64,000 bases of DNA from Ascochyta rabiei. Lineage: Eukaryota; Ascomycota; Dothideomycetes; Pleosporales; Didymellaceae. A model generated the notes under the pieces. That model searched no databases. It worked only from the letters and a program-made list of their open reading frames with translations, and had not been told where the DNA came from. Position 1 is the first letter of the stretch. Each line of letters opens with the position of its first letter. The position numbers and the translations under genes were made by a program. The stretch lies in assembly GCF_004011695.2 (NCBI RefSeq), contig NC_082408.1, positions 2,341,501-2,405,500 of the forward strand. Reading direction: 5' to 3'. Below are positions 1-12,002 of the stretch, piece by piece.

Positions 1-326
1 TAAGATTCTAAAGACAAACTTAATTAATAAGGTTCAACACAAACTATAAGGGTTATGTTCCTACTTACTATATACTAAGGAGATATAGTACTTGTTAACA
101 AGTAACTAGAGTTAGTCTAATAAAATACATAAGGGTGCTTGTAGACAAGTATATTGCACTATACTTATTAACAAGCAGTTACGTATGTTATGCTCGTTAA
201 TAAGCAGTTACGTAATATCCCTGTCTGTTCTATCCTTCTCTACTGTTCGTTCCTTTAGGGCGGAGTTAGGGGTCTTAGTTAGCTAGTACTTATGTTTGTG
301 CCGTGCCCTAGCACAGGATCGTAACA
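1..326 (-). mobile_element. LTR of gypsy family A, cut by the window edge
   Basis: On the minus strand this begins TGTTACGATCCTGTG at 326 and matches the start of the 493-bp LTRs of the complete element at 50939-57969, with many C:G->T:A differences. The TG end points right, so this is either the 5' LTR of a minus-strand element whose body lies left of the window, or a solo LTR. It sits inside the chromodomain of gypsy C1: compared with the uninterrupted copy at about 16165-16180, the break falls after a 5-bp GGTTG (327-331), the likely target duplication. The left partner is outside the window. Confidence 0.8.
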
Positions 327-1660
327 GGTTGTAGCTAACCTAGCTTACGCAGTACTTAAGCTTTTAGCAGATAAACTTACTAGCTAAATTTTTTTAAACT
401 TCCTATTCTTCTACGCCTTAGATAGGGATACCTGTAGGTTTTAGAGCTTCTTATCTAGGTAAGGGGTTATTTAGATCCTTACACAAGACGTTTAGGGCAA
501 ACACATTATGTATTTTTAAGCCTAGTAGAAGTTTTAGACAAAATAAGTAACCTACGTGCTCCAAGACCTTAAAGGGACCTTCCTATTTGTTAGATAGTTT
601 CTGGCTTAGTCGCTCTATTTTTAAGTTCTAGGTAGAAAGATATACCTTGTTACTAACAGTCTAGTTTATAGGGTAATAGTGGCTATTAACTACAGAGTGT
701 ATACCGTCTTAAGCGTTCTCTATATTTTCTTTAGCTACCTTCTAGGCGTTATGTATGTAGGTAGCTAATACTAAGGCATTCTTATAATTAAGTTTCTTAA
801 CTAGGGTCGTACCTAAATTAGCCCTATTCTAATTCTAACTCTGTTTAGGCTTACTACTATTAATAGCTTAGTAAGGGGATATTCTAATTAAGGAATATAG
901 CAGAGTAAGCTAGGCATAATTAATAATTAGGAGGAGTTTAGACTAGTTATCTTGGTAGTACAAGACAAATAGGTAAAGTTACTAATCTATATACTTATTT
1001 ATAATTTCTGTTTAGCTATTAGTTTCCTTATAATAGGCTGTAGATAGTTTAACCTTTACACCTATAATCTAGCAGAATTCTAACTAGAAGGTTAACACAA
1101 ATTATAGTCCTTAGTTACTTACAATAGTTTTAGAGGTGTGTTTAAATTAATATACCTATTGTATAAACAAGTTTACTATCCTGTGTACTGTAATTGTCGT
1201 ATAGCACAGGATTGTAATTACTTATTTAGTTAAGCGATTAATAATAACTATAATCTAGTTATAGCCTAATTTGTCCTTAGGGAAGTCTCTAAAGTTAATA
1301 TACAGATATTGTATTAGTTTGTTAGGTATTAGTAAGGGATGTAAATATCTATAGAGTTAGGTCTGTTTTAGGTAACCTTAATAATAAGGAATGTAATTCT
1401 AAACATACTGTTTACAAGTAGCACTTATCCCCTTCTCGTGGTATTGTTGTAACAGTAGCTAATAAGTCTTCTTAGCACTAGGATAAGTAGTTAATAGCTA
1501 GTTATAGGCCTCTCTAATAAGACAGGTGTATAAGGTAGAGTTACCAGGCACACATAGTTAATCCTAATACAGTAGGAGTCTATAATAGATCTAATGTAGC
1601 GATACTAGAGACAAGCGTTCTTACTTAAAGGATTTCTGATTTTCTTTAATAAGGGCTTAG
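327..1660 (-). pseudogene. Gypsy C1: integrase and chromodomain part of pol, RIP-mutated
   Basis: This is the 3' part of a Ty3/gypsy polyprotein read on the minus strand. Visible segments are an integrase core with DFPKDKLGYN (catalytic Asp) near 1270, SN-stop-GLQFV (second catalytic Asp changed to Asn) near 1110, and LSTAYYKETNS near 1030. They are followed by a chromodomain with WEVEKILASKF-like and KYRVSWVGYN-like motifs at about 330-450. Many codons are TAG or TAA where Gln or Trp is expected. The frame is cut at 327 by LTR A and continues at 9013 beyond the inserted element B. The chromodomain identifies a chromovirus; in the family it directs integration to modified chromatin. It cannot encode a protein now. 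Confidence 0.85.
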
Positions 1661-1855
1661 TGTTAGGTCCACTGTCTCCGAGTGTTCCGCACCGGGGCCG
1701 AGCACCCCGTAAGGCAGTAGGGGTGGTGGAGCTATATAACATGACCGAATCACTCTAATCATTTAGTAGCGATTCGTCTATCTATAACCTACAAATACAC
1801 TCTCTACCTTTAAGTGCTTAATAGCGTGCTACCCCTCCCGAAAGGGATCTTAACA
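1661..1855 (+). repeat. 5' LTR of gypsy B (195 bp)
   Basis: Starts TGTTAGGTCC and ends GATCTTAACA. It pairs with 8818-9012 at identical length. It contains a TATA-like GAGCTATATAACATG at about 1730. No clear tRNA complement could be named for the primer-binding site just downstream. Confidence 0.92.
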
Positions 1856-1949
1856 TTTAAATCACTCCACACTACACGTTGTTGGAATGCAGACTGGACA
1901 ACAGAGCTAACAAGTAAGCTGGTCTGAAAGCAGTCGACCCTTAGGTATA

Positions 1950-3200
1950 CCGGTATCCTCTAGATTTATTGTTAAGGAAGACTCTGCTACCGCTCGCATC
2001 TAAAGCCAACCTCCCTCTGTTAAAGGAGACGCTGCGGAGAACTCCAGTCTAGCCAAAGGTGGAATAAATGAGCAGAGACTAGGAGGCTAGTTAACAACTC
2101 CTCCTAGGCTACAAACGCCCTTAATGGTCCAGAACGCTTTACCACGTTCTCTAACGGACTAGGAACAGGCAGACCTCCGCGACTGGTTAAAAAGAGCCTA
2201 GAGGCAAAGCGAGATTAATTAACTCTGTTAATTAAGGGCTAAATATAAGTTGGGAGACACCTTAGTACTCCCTCTAACTTTAACTCTACTAAGGACCCTT
2301 ACAACGACATCCTTAGGCCTATTAGCCAACCTTCTAAAGCTAGATCTACCCTAAAGGTACAACAAGAAGATAAGAGCAGAATATAACTGCTAGGAACGCA
2401 ACTGTAAATTGTATTTCCTATGTTCACTAATCAACTTTATAAAGGAGAACTAGAAGGTGGATTTTAGGGTAATGTACCTTTCTAAGCCACTTAAGACTCT
2501 ATAGAAATCCTACTGTACAGCAGAACAGACTAGTTCTTTATCCTAGCAGCTAACCTAGGAGATACTGAAAACTGTTATGTTAAATGCCCTAGAAACGCTG
2601 TTAGAACGGAAACAACAAGCCTATAAGACTCTTAAGAGAATCTAGCAAAAGCTAAATTAGTTACCTACGGATTTGCTAGATGCCCTTTAACCCTTATGGG
2701 AGGAACTAGGCTTAGCCTAAACTCTAGAGCTTTAAGTAATGGAGTATATCTCGTCTCTGCGCAAAGACATTTAGAGAGACCTGTTCCTACTCCTAGTTAA
2801 TAGACGCAACACTCTTCTAATAGTAGAAGAACATGCTAACGTTATCTACCGCAGAAAAAATCCAGACAAGGAGGTAAAGGCTACTCCTGCAAAGAGGTGG
2901 CTATTAAAGGCTGGAAACAAGAGTAATAAGGTGGGGGAAGCAGAAAAACCTCTAAAGAAACAGAAATGGGCCGATAGGGGCTATAACGGGCCGTCCGCAC
3001 ATAGAACCGCCAGCACCTAAGATAAGGGTAGGGGTTAGACCTGTTATAACTGCAGAAAGTTTAGTTATACTGCAGCTAAGTGCTAAAGCCCTCTAAAAGA
3101 CAAGGGTGACATAGCTAACCAGAAGGACACCTCTGTAGAATCTAAGGAAGGCTTAAACACTAATTTAGGAAAAGGTAAAGAGTAGAAGGACTAATCCTAT
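1950..3200 (+). pseudogene. gag of gypsy B, RIP-mutated
   Basis: A degraded capsid/nucleocapsid gene. Around 3032-3075 there is a zinc-knuckle CYNCRKFSYTAAKC, i.e. C-X2-C-X4-[H->Y]-X4-C, where the metal-binding His has become Tyr through CAC/CAT->TAT. Upstream is charged, helix-rich sequence typical of gag, with stops at former Gln and Trp codons. The precise start was not resolved because the first ATG region is mutated. Confidence 0.75.
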
Positions 3201-3259
3201 ACCTTTCCACCTACATTACGTTAAACTAGGAAACAAGGGACTTAGGGAAACTAAGGGAA

Positions 3260-6200
3260 GCCCTTTACCTTTATCTCTCTTAGTTATTAACTATAAAGTG
3301 TATAGTTCGATCCTCTAAGCCTATAGAGGCCATATTTAATAGAGGTTCCTAGCTAAACTTAATGTTAGCTACGCTAGCAAAGGAACATAATCTCTAAGTA
3401 GACCCCTTGCCTAAGCTGCTAGCTAAAGGCGTAGATAGGGGTAGATTAACAGTGTATAGTACCACAACAGTAGATATAACTATTACTAATTTACGTAGTT
3501 ATAAAGAGACCTATTAAGTACCATTTGTTGTAACAGACCTTCGAAGATACTTAGTGTACTTAGGTCTTCCCTAGATTAATATGTTTTATCTAAGGATTAG
3601 CTACGCTACTAGACGTATGCTCTTTTAGAGGAACAAGGACAATAAGGTTGTCTAGTTTACAAAGGTGGCTATAGAAGACGCTAAGCAGTTTAAGAGTAGT
3701 ATAAGAGAACCTAATACGGACGTCTATGCGCACCTTATTAACTTCGTAGGCTATAGAGGGTTAGAAGATAACACTATAGGTTATTTACCTCTAGAATATA
3801 CAGAGTTTACAGATGTAGGGTTAGAGGAGGACTCTAAGAGTCTTCTAGAGCATAGCCACCACGATCTGTCTATAACTCTAACACCTAATAGTGCTCCACC
3901 TTATTAGCCATTATATAACCTCTTAGTAACTAAACTAGAGATACTTTAAAACTATCTTTAGGAGTATATAGCAAGAGGATGGATACGTTAGTTAAAGTCT
4001 CTAGTAGGGGCACCTATACTCTTTGTTAAAAAGAAAGATAGTAGCCTAAGACTTTGTATTAACTATTAGGGCCTTAACAAGGTTACGGTTAAGAACTAAC
4101 ACCTACTACCCCTAATTACGGAGTTGCTAGAGAGGCTCTCTTAGGCGAAGTATTTTACTAAGCTTAATGTAAGAGAGGCCTACTATAGGATTCGTATTAC
4201 AGAGGGAGATAAGTAGAAGACTACTTTCTATACTAGATACGGACACTATAAGTATACTGTTATGCCTTTTAGCCTAACTAATGCCCCTGCCTAGTTTTAA
4301 GTATATATTAACCATGCTCTTATAGGACTAGTTAACATATATTACATCGTCTATTTAGACGATATCCTAATCTATTTAGATATAAAAGAAGATTACATAC
4401 AGTATGTAAAGGATGTACTATAAAGACTACGCAAGTCTAAGCTATACATTAAACTTAGTAAGTGTAAGTAGTACACTTAACGCACAGAGTATCTTAGATA
4501 CTTAATTAGCCCTAAAGGGGTTAGTATTAACCTAGAACGGGTAAAAACGATCTAAGAGTGGCTATAGCTACAAACAGTCTATAATATTTAAGTATTTATT
4601 AGCTTTATGAATTACTATCAACAATTTATCTACGGTTTCTCTAAATTGGCCTTACCGTTGACCGAGATGACCTACAAGACCCTAGGGTCCGCTAAGGGGG
4701 GTCCGGCAATAAGAAGAGAGGAGAGCTAGAAAATCGACATCGGCGAAAAAGGCAGATCTGCTTTCTAGAAACTTAAAAACGCTTTCACCTAAGTTCCTAT
4801 ACTCTCCCACTTTAATCCTTATTAGAAAACAAGAGTAGAGGTAGACGTGTTAGGAGGCGTAATCTTAGGCATACTAAGTTAATATGTGCTAGAAGAAGCT
4901 GGAACAGGTTAATAGAGGCTAATTAGTTTCTTTTCTTATAAATTAATCTAAGCGGAATACAATTACGTTACTTATAACAAGGAACTGCTGGCCATTGTTA
5001 AGAGTCTAGAACACTAGCGCTACTACCTTAAAGGTATACACTTTAAGGTCCTTACAGACTATAAGAACCTAAAATAGTTTATAGAGAATAAGACCCTTAA
5101 CTATCGCTAGGTTCGGTTCTATCTAGCCTTAACTCGGTTTAACTTTATCCTTACCTACTAACTAGGGACTACTAATCCTGCAGATGGACCCTTAAGGCGA
5201 CCAGACTATAAGGCAGAAACATAGAAACCTCTACTAAAGTACAACAAAGCTTTTGTCTAACCTCTTTAAGACTTGTTCTCCTCTAAAGGAAAGAACAACT
5301 TTCTAGTGTTAGCTGTTACTATACGGGCATCTCTAAGGTCTAAAGAACAATTGGAAATCGTTAAAGCCCTCTAGAAATTCCAAGTAAAGGAAAGTACTGC
5401 AACTAGAGATCTGCATAACCATAAGGAAGAGTCTATAGTAGAACCAGCCTTAGATGTAACCTCTAATAGATACGATACTGAAACGGACTATAATAACCTA
5501 GAACAATTAGTTACAGACAACAAGGTGTTAAAGCACTTAACTACTCTAGAAGAGAAGTCTAAGGCTCTCTAAGAATGCTATAATAACCCACTTAGAGGAC
5601 ATCTTAGGGGTAAGAAAACAATAGAAAAGCTTTAACGACACTATAAGTGGAAGGGAATAAGGAAGGATGCGAGAGACTATTGTAAAAGCTGCCTAGTATG
5701 TAAGAAGGTAACCCTAGCGCGTTATAAGCCATATAGTCTCCTAACACCCTTACCTCTACTAAACGCAGCCTAGGAGGAAGTTACTATGGATTTTATTACG
5801 GAATTACCTCTAAGCCGCCTAAGTAAGTAGGTATATAACGCTATCTTGGTTATAGTGTATAGACTTACCAAAATAGCTTACTACATCCTAGCTAGAGCTA
5901 ATTAGGACGGTACAGACCTAGCTTAATCTTAGATAAGAGAAGTTATACGCCTACACGGTGTCCTAAAGAAGATAATCTCTAATAGAGGCCCACTTATAGC
6001 GGCTAAACACTAGGATACTTTCTAACACTACCTAAACTTAAGAAGGATGTTAACTTCCGCTTATTATCCACAGACAGATAGGCAGACCGAAAGATAGAAC
6101 TAGACACTTAAACAGTACCTACAGTGCTACTGTTGCCTAGAACAAGACGATTAGAGTCTATAGATATTGGTTATAGAGTTTACATACAATAATAGTATAT

Positions 6201-6860
6201 ATGTAACTATAGGCACTACTCCGTTTAGAGTATACTACAGCATAGATCCTATTGGTCCTAACTAGCCTAGTATGACTTATGGCGACGGAGAATCACCTCT
6301 AGGGGAACAAGTAGCCAGCAAAGTCATCGCTTTACAACAAGAGTGTAAGAAGAAAATTATTACTGCAAACGAATACTAGAAATTGTACGTAGATAAGAAA
6401 CGCTTAGCACATACGTTTAAAGTGGGTAATTAAGTAATAGTGTTGAATTAGTACATTAGGTTAACAAGACCTAAGAAAAAGCTTAACTAGAAATACCTAG
6501 GTCTAGGTCGCATAGTGGACTAGTATAGTCTAACAACATTTAAAGTTAACCTTCTAGGGTTACAGAGCGTACATCCGGTCTTCTATGCGTTGTTGCTAGA
6601 GCCTTATAATCTAAAAGGTCTTATTCCACACCTAGAGGTCCTAATCGTAGACACACTGCGTAAACATAGTAATAATGTCTATAAAGTAGACACTATACTA
6701 GATAGACGCAAAGGAGAACATAACTAGTAGGAATATCTAGTTAAATAGACCGGCTATAGAGACGAAGAGAACTTCTAGAAGCCTAGTTAAAATATCTTCA
6801 GTAACGTCCTTTAACAATTTTGGAAATCTAAAGGCATACAGCCTAAGAGGAATGTAAAGG
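3260..6860 (+). pseudogene. pol of gypsy B (protease-RT-RNase H-integrase-chromodomain), RIP-mutated
   Basis: Read through stops, the frame shows: a protease-like stretch around 3300-3560; reverse transcriptase about 3930-4600 with the catalytic box VYLDDILIY (about 4348) still intact; RNase H about 4760-5200; integrase about 5560-6600 with a zinc-binding region ending CKSCLVCKK (about 5675), catalytic MDFITELP (about 5790), SNRGPL (Asp->Asn) and SAYYPQTDRQTER; and a chromodomain about 6690-6800 with EYLVK-stop-TGYRDEENF. The 80-residue open stretch 3665-3907 is just a stop-free linker between protease and RT. Interruptions are almost all TAG/TAA at Gln/Trp positions, not frameshifts. Confidence 0.88.
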
Positions 6861-7290
6861 AAAAGCCTTATAGGAGTTAAGGTTAACCCCTAAAGAAGAA
6901 GGGGAATAAACAAAGGCAATAAGAGGATCCTAAGGAGACAACGTACCTTCACCAGTTTTCCTACAGGGTTTTTAGGGTGTTTAACGGCGTTATACTCTAG
7001 GATTACCTTAGCCTAACTTATAAGCATCTCTCGGGATCCATTATTATCTATTATGGACCACAAGAACCTAGTCTAAATTACAGCAGTTCAATCCATAAGG
7101 GCATGAAGCTTCTAACATTATAAGAAGAAAACACAGGATATAAAAGCAAGTACTCTATTAAATTTAAGCTAAAGGCTCGGGTATATCTAGGATGTCTAGG
7201 GAAATCTAACTATAGAAATTGTTTATAGTTATGTCGTTGTGTAAGTTATAATGGCCTATTAGGGCCCATTATAACGTGTCCTTCCCACCT

Positions 7291-8150
7291 TTAAGTCCTG
7301 TTGTGGCGGTCTAGCTTCTTCTAAAGCGCCTTGATCTTCTTAGTTACAGCACCCTTCCTGGAGCCAGCGGTAGTGTCCTTCTCCCTTATAAGAACAGCTA
7401 TCTCTGTAACTATAGCATTACCCAGCCTCTTATAATTAGAAACGGGGTTTAGAACATGGTCGCGAAGCTTAACCTATAATAAGTTAGAATAGTCTATTAG
7501 GTAACAAAAGGAGTACACATACCCGCTTGCGAGGTAAATTAGTCTCCTTAGCAACCCTATTAGAGACAGCGGCCTTAAGAGTGCGCTTGCTGGCCTTAGC
7601 ACGGACTAAGACGGACTTCTTGCTGCGCTGGCGCTGGTCTAGGCGGAAATCGGAGCGAGGGTCCTTATCCTCCTTAACAGCACTACTGTGCAGGTGGAGG
7701 TAAGAAGCGTAAGGGATGTACGTGCTACTAAATGTGTTAGAATAACCTATAATAGACTAGATCTACTTAAAAAGACAACTTACTAGCTATAATCCTTTAA
7801 GATAGGCTGGCAGATACCTATAAGCTTAAACTTAGCCACCTTCTTCTCTATTACAGTTAATAGGCGCTATAAGAGCTTACTATTAACTATATCCTAGTCT
7901 AGATCCTAGATGCTAAATTCCAACTCCTGGAGAATTTTGTAAATCTTAGGCAAGTCCTTATTGTTCTTTAGATAGAGCTGTTAAGAGTTAGTATAACCTA
8001 TAACAGGCTATAATTAGGCAAAAGGAGGATATATACCGTAATACACTCCTAGTTAGTAGAGAAGCACTAGAAGCAGCGTATAACCTGGTCTAACTTGCCT
8101 AATTCTATCCCTATAACCTATACCGCGTACATAGCAGCATTTTTAGGCAT
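7291..8150 (-). pseudogene. Antisense four-exon gene inside gypsy B, product unknown
   Basis: A gene on the strand opposite to pol, between the chromodomain and the 3' LTR. I read four exons: 8150-8037, 7977-7784, 7724-7523 and 7473-7291 (stop TAA). The introns are 8036-7978 (GTATAT...ATACTAAC...CAG), 7783-7725 (GTAAGT...TTCTAAC...TAG) and 7522-7474 (GTATGT...TTCTAAC...TAG), 49-59 nt, a normal fungal size. Joined frames stay open except for single TAG codons at Gln/Trp-like positions (RIP). The product would be about 230 residues. Residues 26-36 form CX2CX6C, the spacing of half a Zn2Cys6 cluster; exon 3 is very basic (RQRSKKSVLVRAKASKR). I recognise no family. Function is unknown; a DNA- or RNA-binding accessory protein is only an inference. 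Confidence 0.7.
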
Positions 8151-8817
8151 AATTCGGACATAAACGTAACTAACCCGGCTGTAGTGCTTATACTAGCCTA
8201 CAGCGAAGCTACAGACGCACTAAACATAGATCTAGAATAACTACACACTATTGTGCGCTATATTGTTGCCTACGGCGTTTAGATCTATAATCTTAAGTGG
8301 TCTAGACGTGTAAGGGGCGGTAGGGTGCGGTGCGGTAGGCTAGGGGGCTAGGGGATGTGCTTGTGAAGTTGTTAGAGCCTAGAGAATCTAGTTAGCCGCC
8401 TGTGGACCCATAACGACCCATTATAACTAATAAGGGGTTATCCCAGATTAGTAAAGGGAAATCTATCCCTGCTGAAGAAAAGCACTAACCTACAAAAAAG
8501 TAGAGTGGAGTGTAGGAGTAATGGCCTAAAATAGGGGGTAACGTTAGGTATACCTAGGTAGCGAACTAGCAGCACGTAGACCTACTTACTTTCTAGGCAA
8601 CTGTAAAAAGTTTAGGTAAAGGTAGAGGTAAGAGTGAAGGTAAAGGTAGACAAGAGCGAAACTACTAACAGCTTTAAGAAAATCCCTTCAGCTACTAAAC
8701 TGCCTATCCCTAGTGCTCTAAGCCCCTTATGACCTATAGTGGTCTATAACCACCTACTTAAGCTTAGATAACTGCAATAGGGGTTACTTAGGACGAACAA
8801 CCCTAGAAGGGGGATAT
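8151..8817. other. Non-coding 3' region of gypsy B
   Basis: Lies between the start of the antisense gene and the 3' LTR. I see no open gene on either strand. It may hold the antisense promoter: GC-poor DNA with short repeats of GTAAAGGTAGA type at 8615-8650. It ends in the polypurine tract. Confidence 0.5.
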
Positions 8818-9012
8818 TGTTAGGTCTACTGTCTCTAAGTGTTCCGCACTAGGGCTAAGCACCCTGTAAGGCAGCAGGGGTGGTAGAGCTATATAACATG
8901 ACCGAATTACTCTAATTATTTAGTAGCGATTCGTCTATCCATAACCTGTAAATACACTCTCTACCTTTAAGTGCTTAATAGCGTGCCACCCCTCCCGAAA
9001 GGGATCTTAACA
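8818..9012 (+). repeat. 3' LTR of gypsy B (195 bp)
   Basis: Starts TGTTAGGTCT and ends GATCTTAACA, followed by the CTTAG target duplication. It differs from the 5' copy by C/T and G/A exchanges, e.g. CCGAG versus CTAAG near the start, consistent with RIP after insertion. Confidence 0.92.
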
Positions 9013-11797
9013 CTTAGATTAATTTAAGCAAATCTAGGTCTATAACAGGTTGTATTGATTAGATAGTAGATACAGCCAGGTTAGTTTTAGCTAGGTATTT
9101 CTAAGCTAAATTAGAATTAATCTGTTTGTGTAACCGCTGTGGTCCTAACAGTACTTAGGATTAGTTATCTTTCTAGGCAGATTTAAGGTTTACTAGATCT
9201 TACTCTTGTTAACTAAGGATATTAGCACGCTTGTTGTTCTTTCCTAGGGTATACTTAATACGGAAGTTAAACAGAGTAAGGGCTTCTACCTATTATACTT
9301 GTTAAGCGTTTAGAACTTTAGTGGTTATAAAATACTCTAAGGATTAATAGTTAGAGTAGACACAGATCTGTTTTATAGTAGAGGTAAGTTTAGATCTCTA
9401 CTTGTAGCATGCTTAAAAATTGTAAATAGTTCCTTATCGTGTATCTCCTAGTTAAGCTTAGCACTAGAGAGTACTTAGCTGTAGAAAGTAACTAGGTACT
9501 CTTTATTATTTAGGTGTTGTTAGGACATAACTCATTCAACAACTATATTAGATATATTAGTTTTAATCTTTGTATTATACTTAGGGTTAAAGTAGCAAAG
9601 AGTAGGTATAGATAATAGTGCCTCTTTTAAGCTTTTTAAAACTAGATTAGCATTAAGCAGTCTATTTAAACAGGTTTACTAGGCTTTGTAAGGCTATAAG
9701 GGGCTTAGCTACATATAAGAATTTAGGTATAAATTATTCATAGAACCTAGTAAAGCCTAAGAACAACTTTACACTAGTAATAGTAGTAGAAGGGGTCTAA
9801 TTCCTTAGGGCTTGTACTTTCTTAGGGTCTACTTTAATTCCCTTGTTAGTTAGGATATATCCTAGGTATTTAGTGCAAGTAACGTAGAACTCGCTTTTTT
9901 TAATGTCCACTCGTAGTCTAGCCAATTAGAGACGTTCTAATACTAATTTCACGTGGCGCTTATGTGCGGCTAGGTCTTTAAAGTAGATAAGGATGTTATC
10001 TAGGTACGCAATACAGAAATTTTTAAGGTATTAAATAAGAATATTATTTATGTATTGTTGGTACGTGGCTAGTCTATTATATAATCTAAATAGTAGAACC
10101 TTACACTTATAACTACTATAACAGGTATAAAATATAGTGTACTCTTCTAACGCAGGGTCTACACAAATTCTGTTAAAGGCGTTCTAGATATTAAACTTAG
10201 TAAAGATTTTAGCTTTTAAAGGTTAGGCAAGTAGCTTATCTATACGCGGTATTAGATAGGAGTCTTTCCTAGTAAGAGCGTTAAGTTTGTAATAGCTAAC
10301 GCAAATGCGTAGGCTTCTATTTAGCTTGCAAACACAGAGTATTAGCAACGCAAAAGGGCTCTAACTATGTTTAATCTAACTATATTTAAGTTAATCTTAT
10401 ACAAACTTCTTAGTAGCCTAAAGCTCTTTAGGATTTTGCTTATACAAGGGTAAGTAGGAATTTAGTAATTATCCTTATAAGATTAATTTTATAGTTGTAA
10501 GGGCAGTGTTCTAGAAGAGTTTTAGACTCTGTTTTGCTAAATATATTAGCATATTAGGGGTATTTCTCTAACAATTGTTCTCTTAGGAGGTAGGCGTTTT
10601 TCTAGATTGTCTAGGTTAAGATAGTTATTAATAAGGCAGTTATTCCTATATAGACTAGTAGTAAAGAATTCATTCTATAGTTTTTTTATAGAAAAGTAAA
10701 AAGAATTTTTAGAAGTTATAAAAATATTTGCAACTTAGGTTAGAAGCGTGTTAGCGGCCTTTTGGGTCTAAGCTAATGCTAAGGTTTAAGATTTTAGTAA
10801 TTGTAAATTTCCTCTAATCTAATAAATAGAATCGTTTAGGCTTTACCTCTAATAATATTCCTCTATATTCTATAAGTAATCCCTACATTATATGTCTTAT
10901 AAGACGTAGGCTTAAGGTATAAGGTAGTTAAGGGTTATTAATAATAGAGGGGTAGGGTTATATAACTAAGGATACTTTACTAGCTATATAAGCTAAGTCT
11001 ATTCTGTATTAAGCTAGAGCTTAAAATGTTTTAACTATTTAATACTAATAATACAATCCTAAGATCCTAGGTTAATGATAATAAAGGGGCAGTTATATAT
11101 CTTATACTTATTAATTATTAGGTGTAGTTGTATATACTAGTTTACTAGGGTTATAATTTAGTCTTAAAATCCTTTAATAGTAATCTTAAAGGGCAGCTTT
11201 TAGATAGGAGTCCTAAGCTCTAAAGAGACTAAAGAAGTAATTTTAGAGTCTAGGAATAAAAGTCCTTAGGCACTAGTGTTAACTAAGGAATGAAGTCGTA
11301 CGCCTAGCCCTTAGTTTAATAGAATAGAAGAAACAAGAAAATAGGGTCTACTAAATAAATAAGATAAGGAGAGGTTATGTAGGTTATATCAATTTAGGCC
11401 TAGAAGAGGTTATCCTCCTAGGTAGAACTGTTTCCCTTAGGTATTAGGTCCTCTTTAAAGTCTTCTTTAGCATTAACGTTATCTTTAGTATCTACTTAAA
11501 TTTCTTAAATTTAAGGACTAGTGCAATCTTTTGCAAAATAATCTGCCTTACTATAGTTGTAATATTTGCCTAGAGTTAGCTCTCTTACAGCTGTGGCTTA
11601 GGGAGTAGTCCTAGGTAGAGGTAGAGTGAATGTTAAAGGCTTCTAAATGCTAGGGGTAGGTTAGTTTAGAAGTAGGTTATTAGAATAAGGCTAAACATTA
11701 ACTATTTAGAGTTAGGTCTAAGTTAGGATAGTGTTAGGTAGGGTATAGATAGGGTTCTGTCTTCTTTCTATGTTATACGCTGTTAAATACTCTACTA
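9013..11797 (-). pseudogene. Gypsy C1: RT, RNase H, protease and gag zinc knuckle, RIP-mutated
   Basis: Continuation of the 327-1660 element on the minus strand after insertion B. The RT box reads [11 protein letters not shown] (about 9995-9975), with Asp-Asp changed to Asp-Asn. At about 11575-11530 the gag zinc knuckle reads YYNYSKADYFAKDC, where two Cys and the His have all become Tyr. Gag continues to the right beyond the transposon inserted at 11798. Numerous TAG/TAA codons replace Gln/Trp. Order on the minus strand (gag, protease, RT, RNase H, integrase, chromodomain) is that of a Ty3/gypsy element. Confidence 0.82.
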
Positions 11798-12002
11798 ACA
11801 TACTCTACAGTCGAGCGGATTACACGATCGAGCGGATTACTTAAAACCCCACCAAAATTGTCCAAAACCACAACCCTTTATTTCCACAACCACGCAATAA
11901 AATTTTCTTAAAATCTTAGAATAGTATTGCATAATTATCGGTAAGTACATATCTAGATTTCAGCTTTATAGCTATGATAGTTATGGAAATAGCCTGCAAA
12001 TA

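Larger units (their letters stand above)
1661..9012 (+). mobile_element. Complete Ty3/gypsy chromovirus, family B, nested in gypsy C1
   Basis: A 7352-bp element with 195-bp direct LTRs (1661-1855 and 8818-9012), TG...CA ends and a 5-bp target duplication CTTAG (1656-1660 and 9013-9017). A purine-rich tract (GAAGGGGGATAT) abuts the 3' LTR. Contents in order are gag, pol (protease, reverse transcriptase, RNase H, integrase, chromodomain) on the plus strand, then an intron-containing gene on the minus strand, then about 670 bp without a recognisable gene. The coding parts carry dense in-frame stops of the RIP type, so the element is dead. The two LTRs differ mostly by transitions. Confidence 0.93.
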
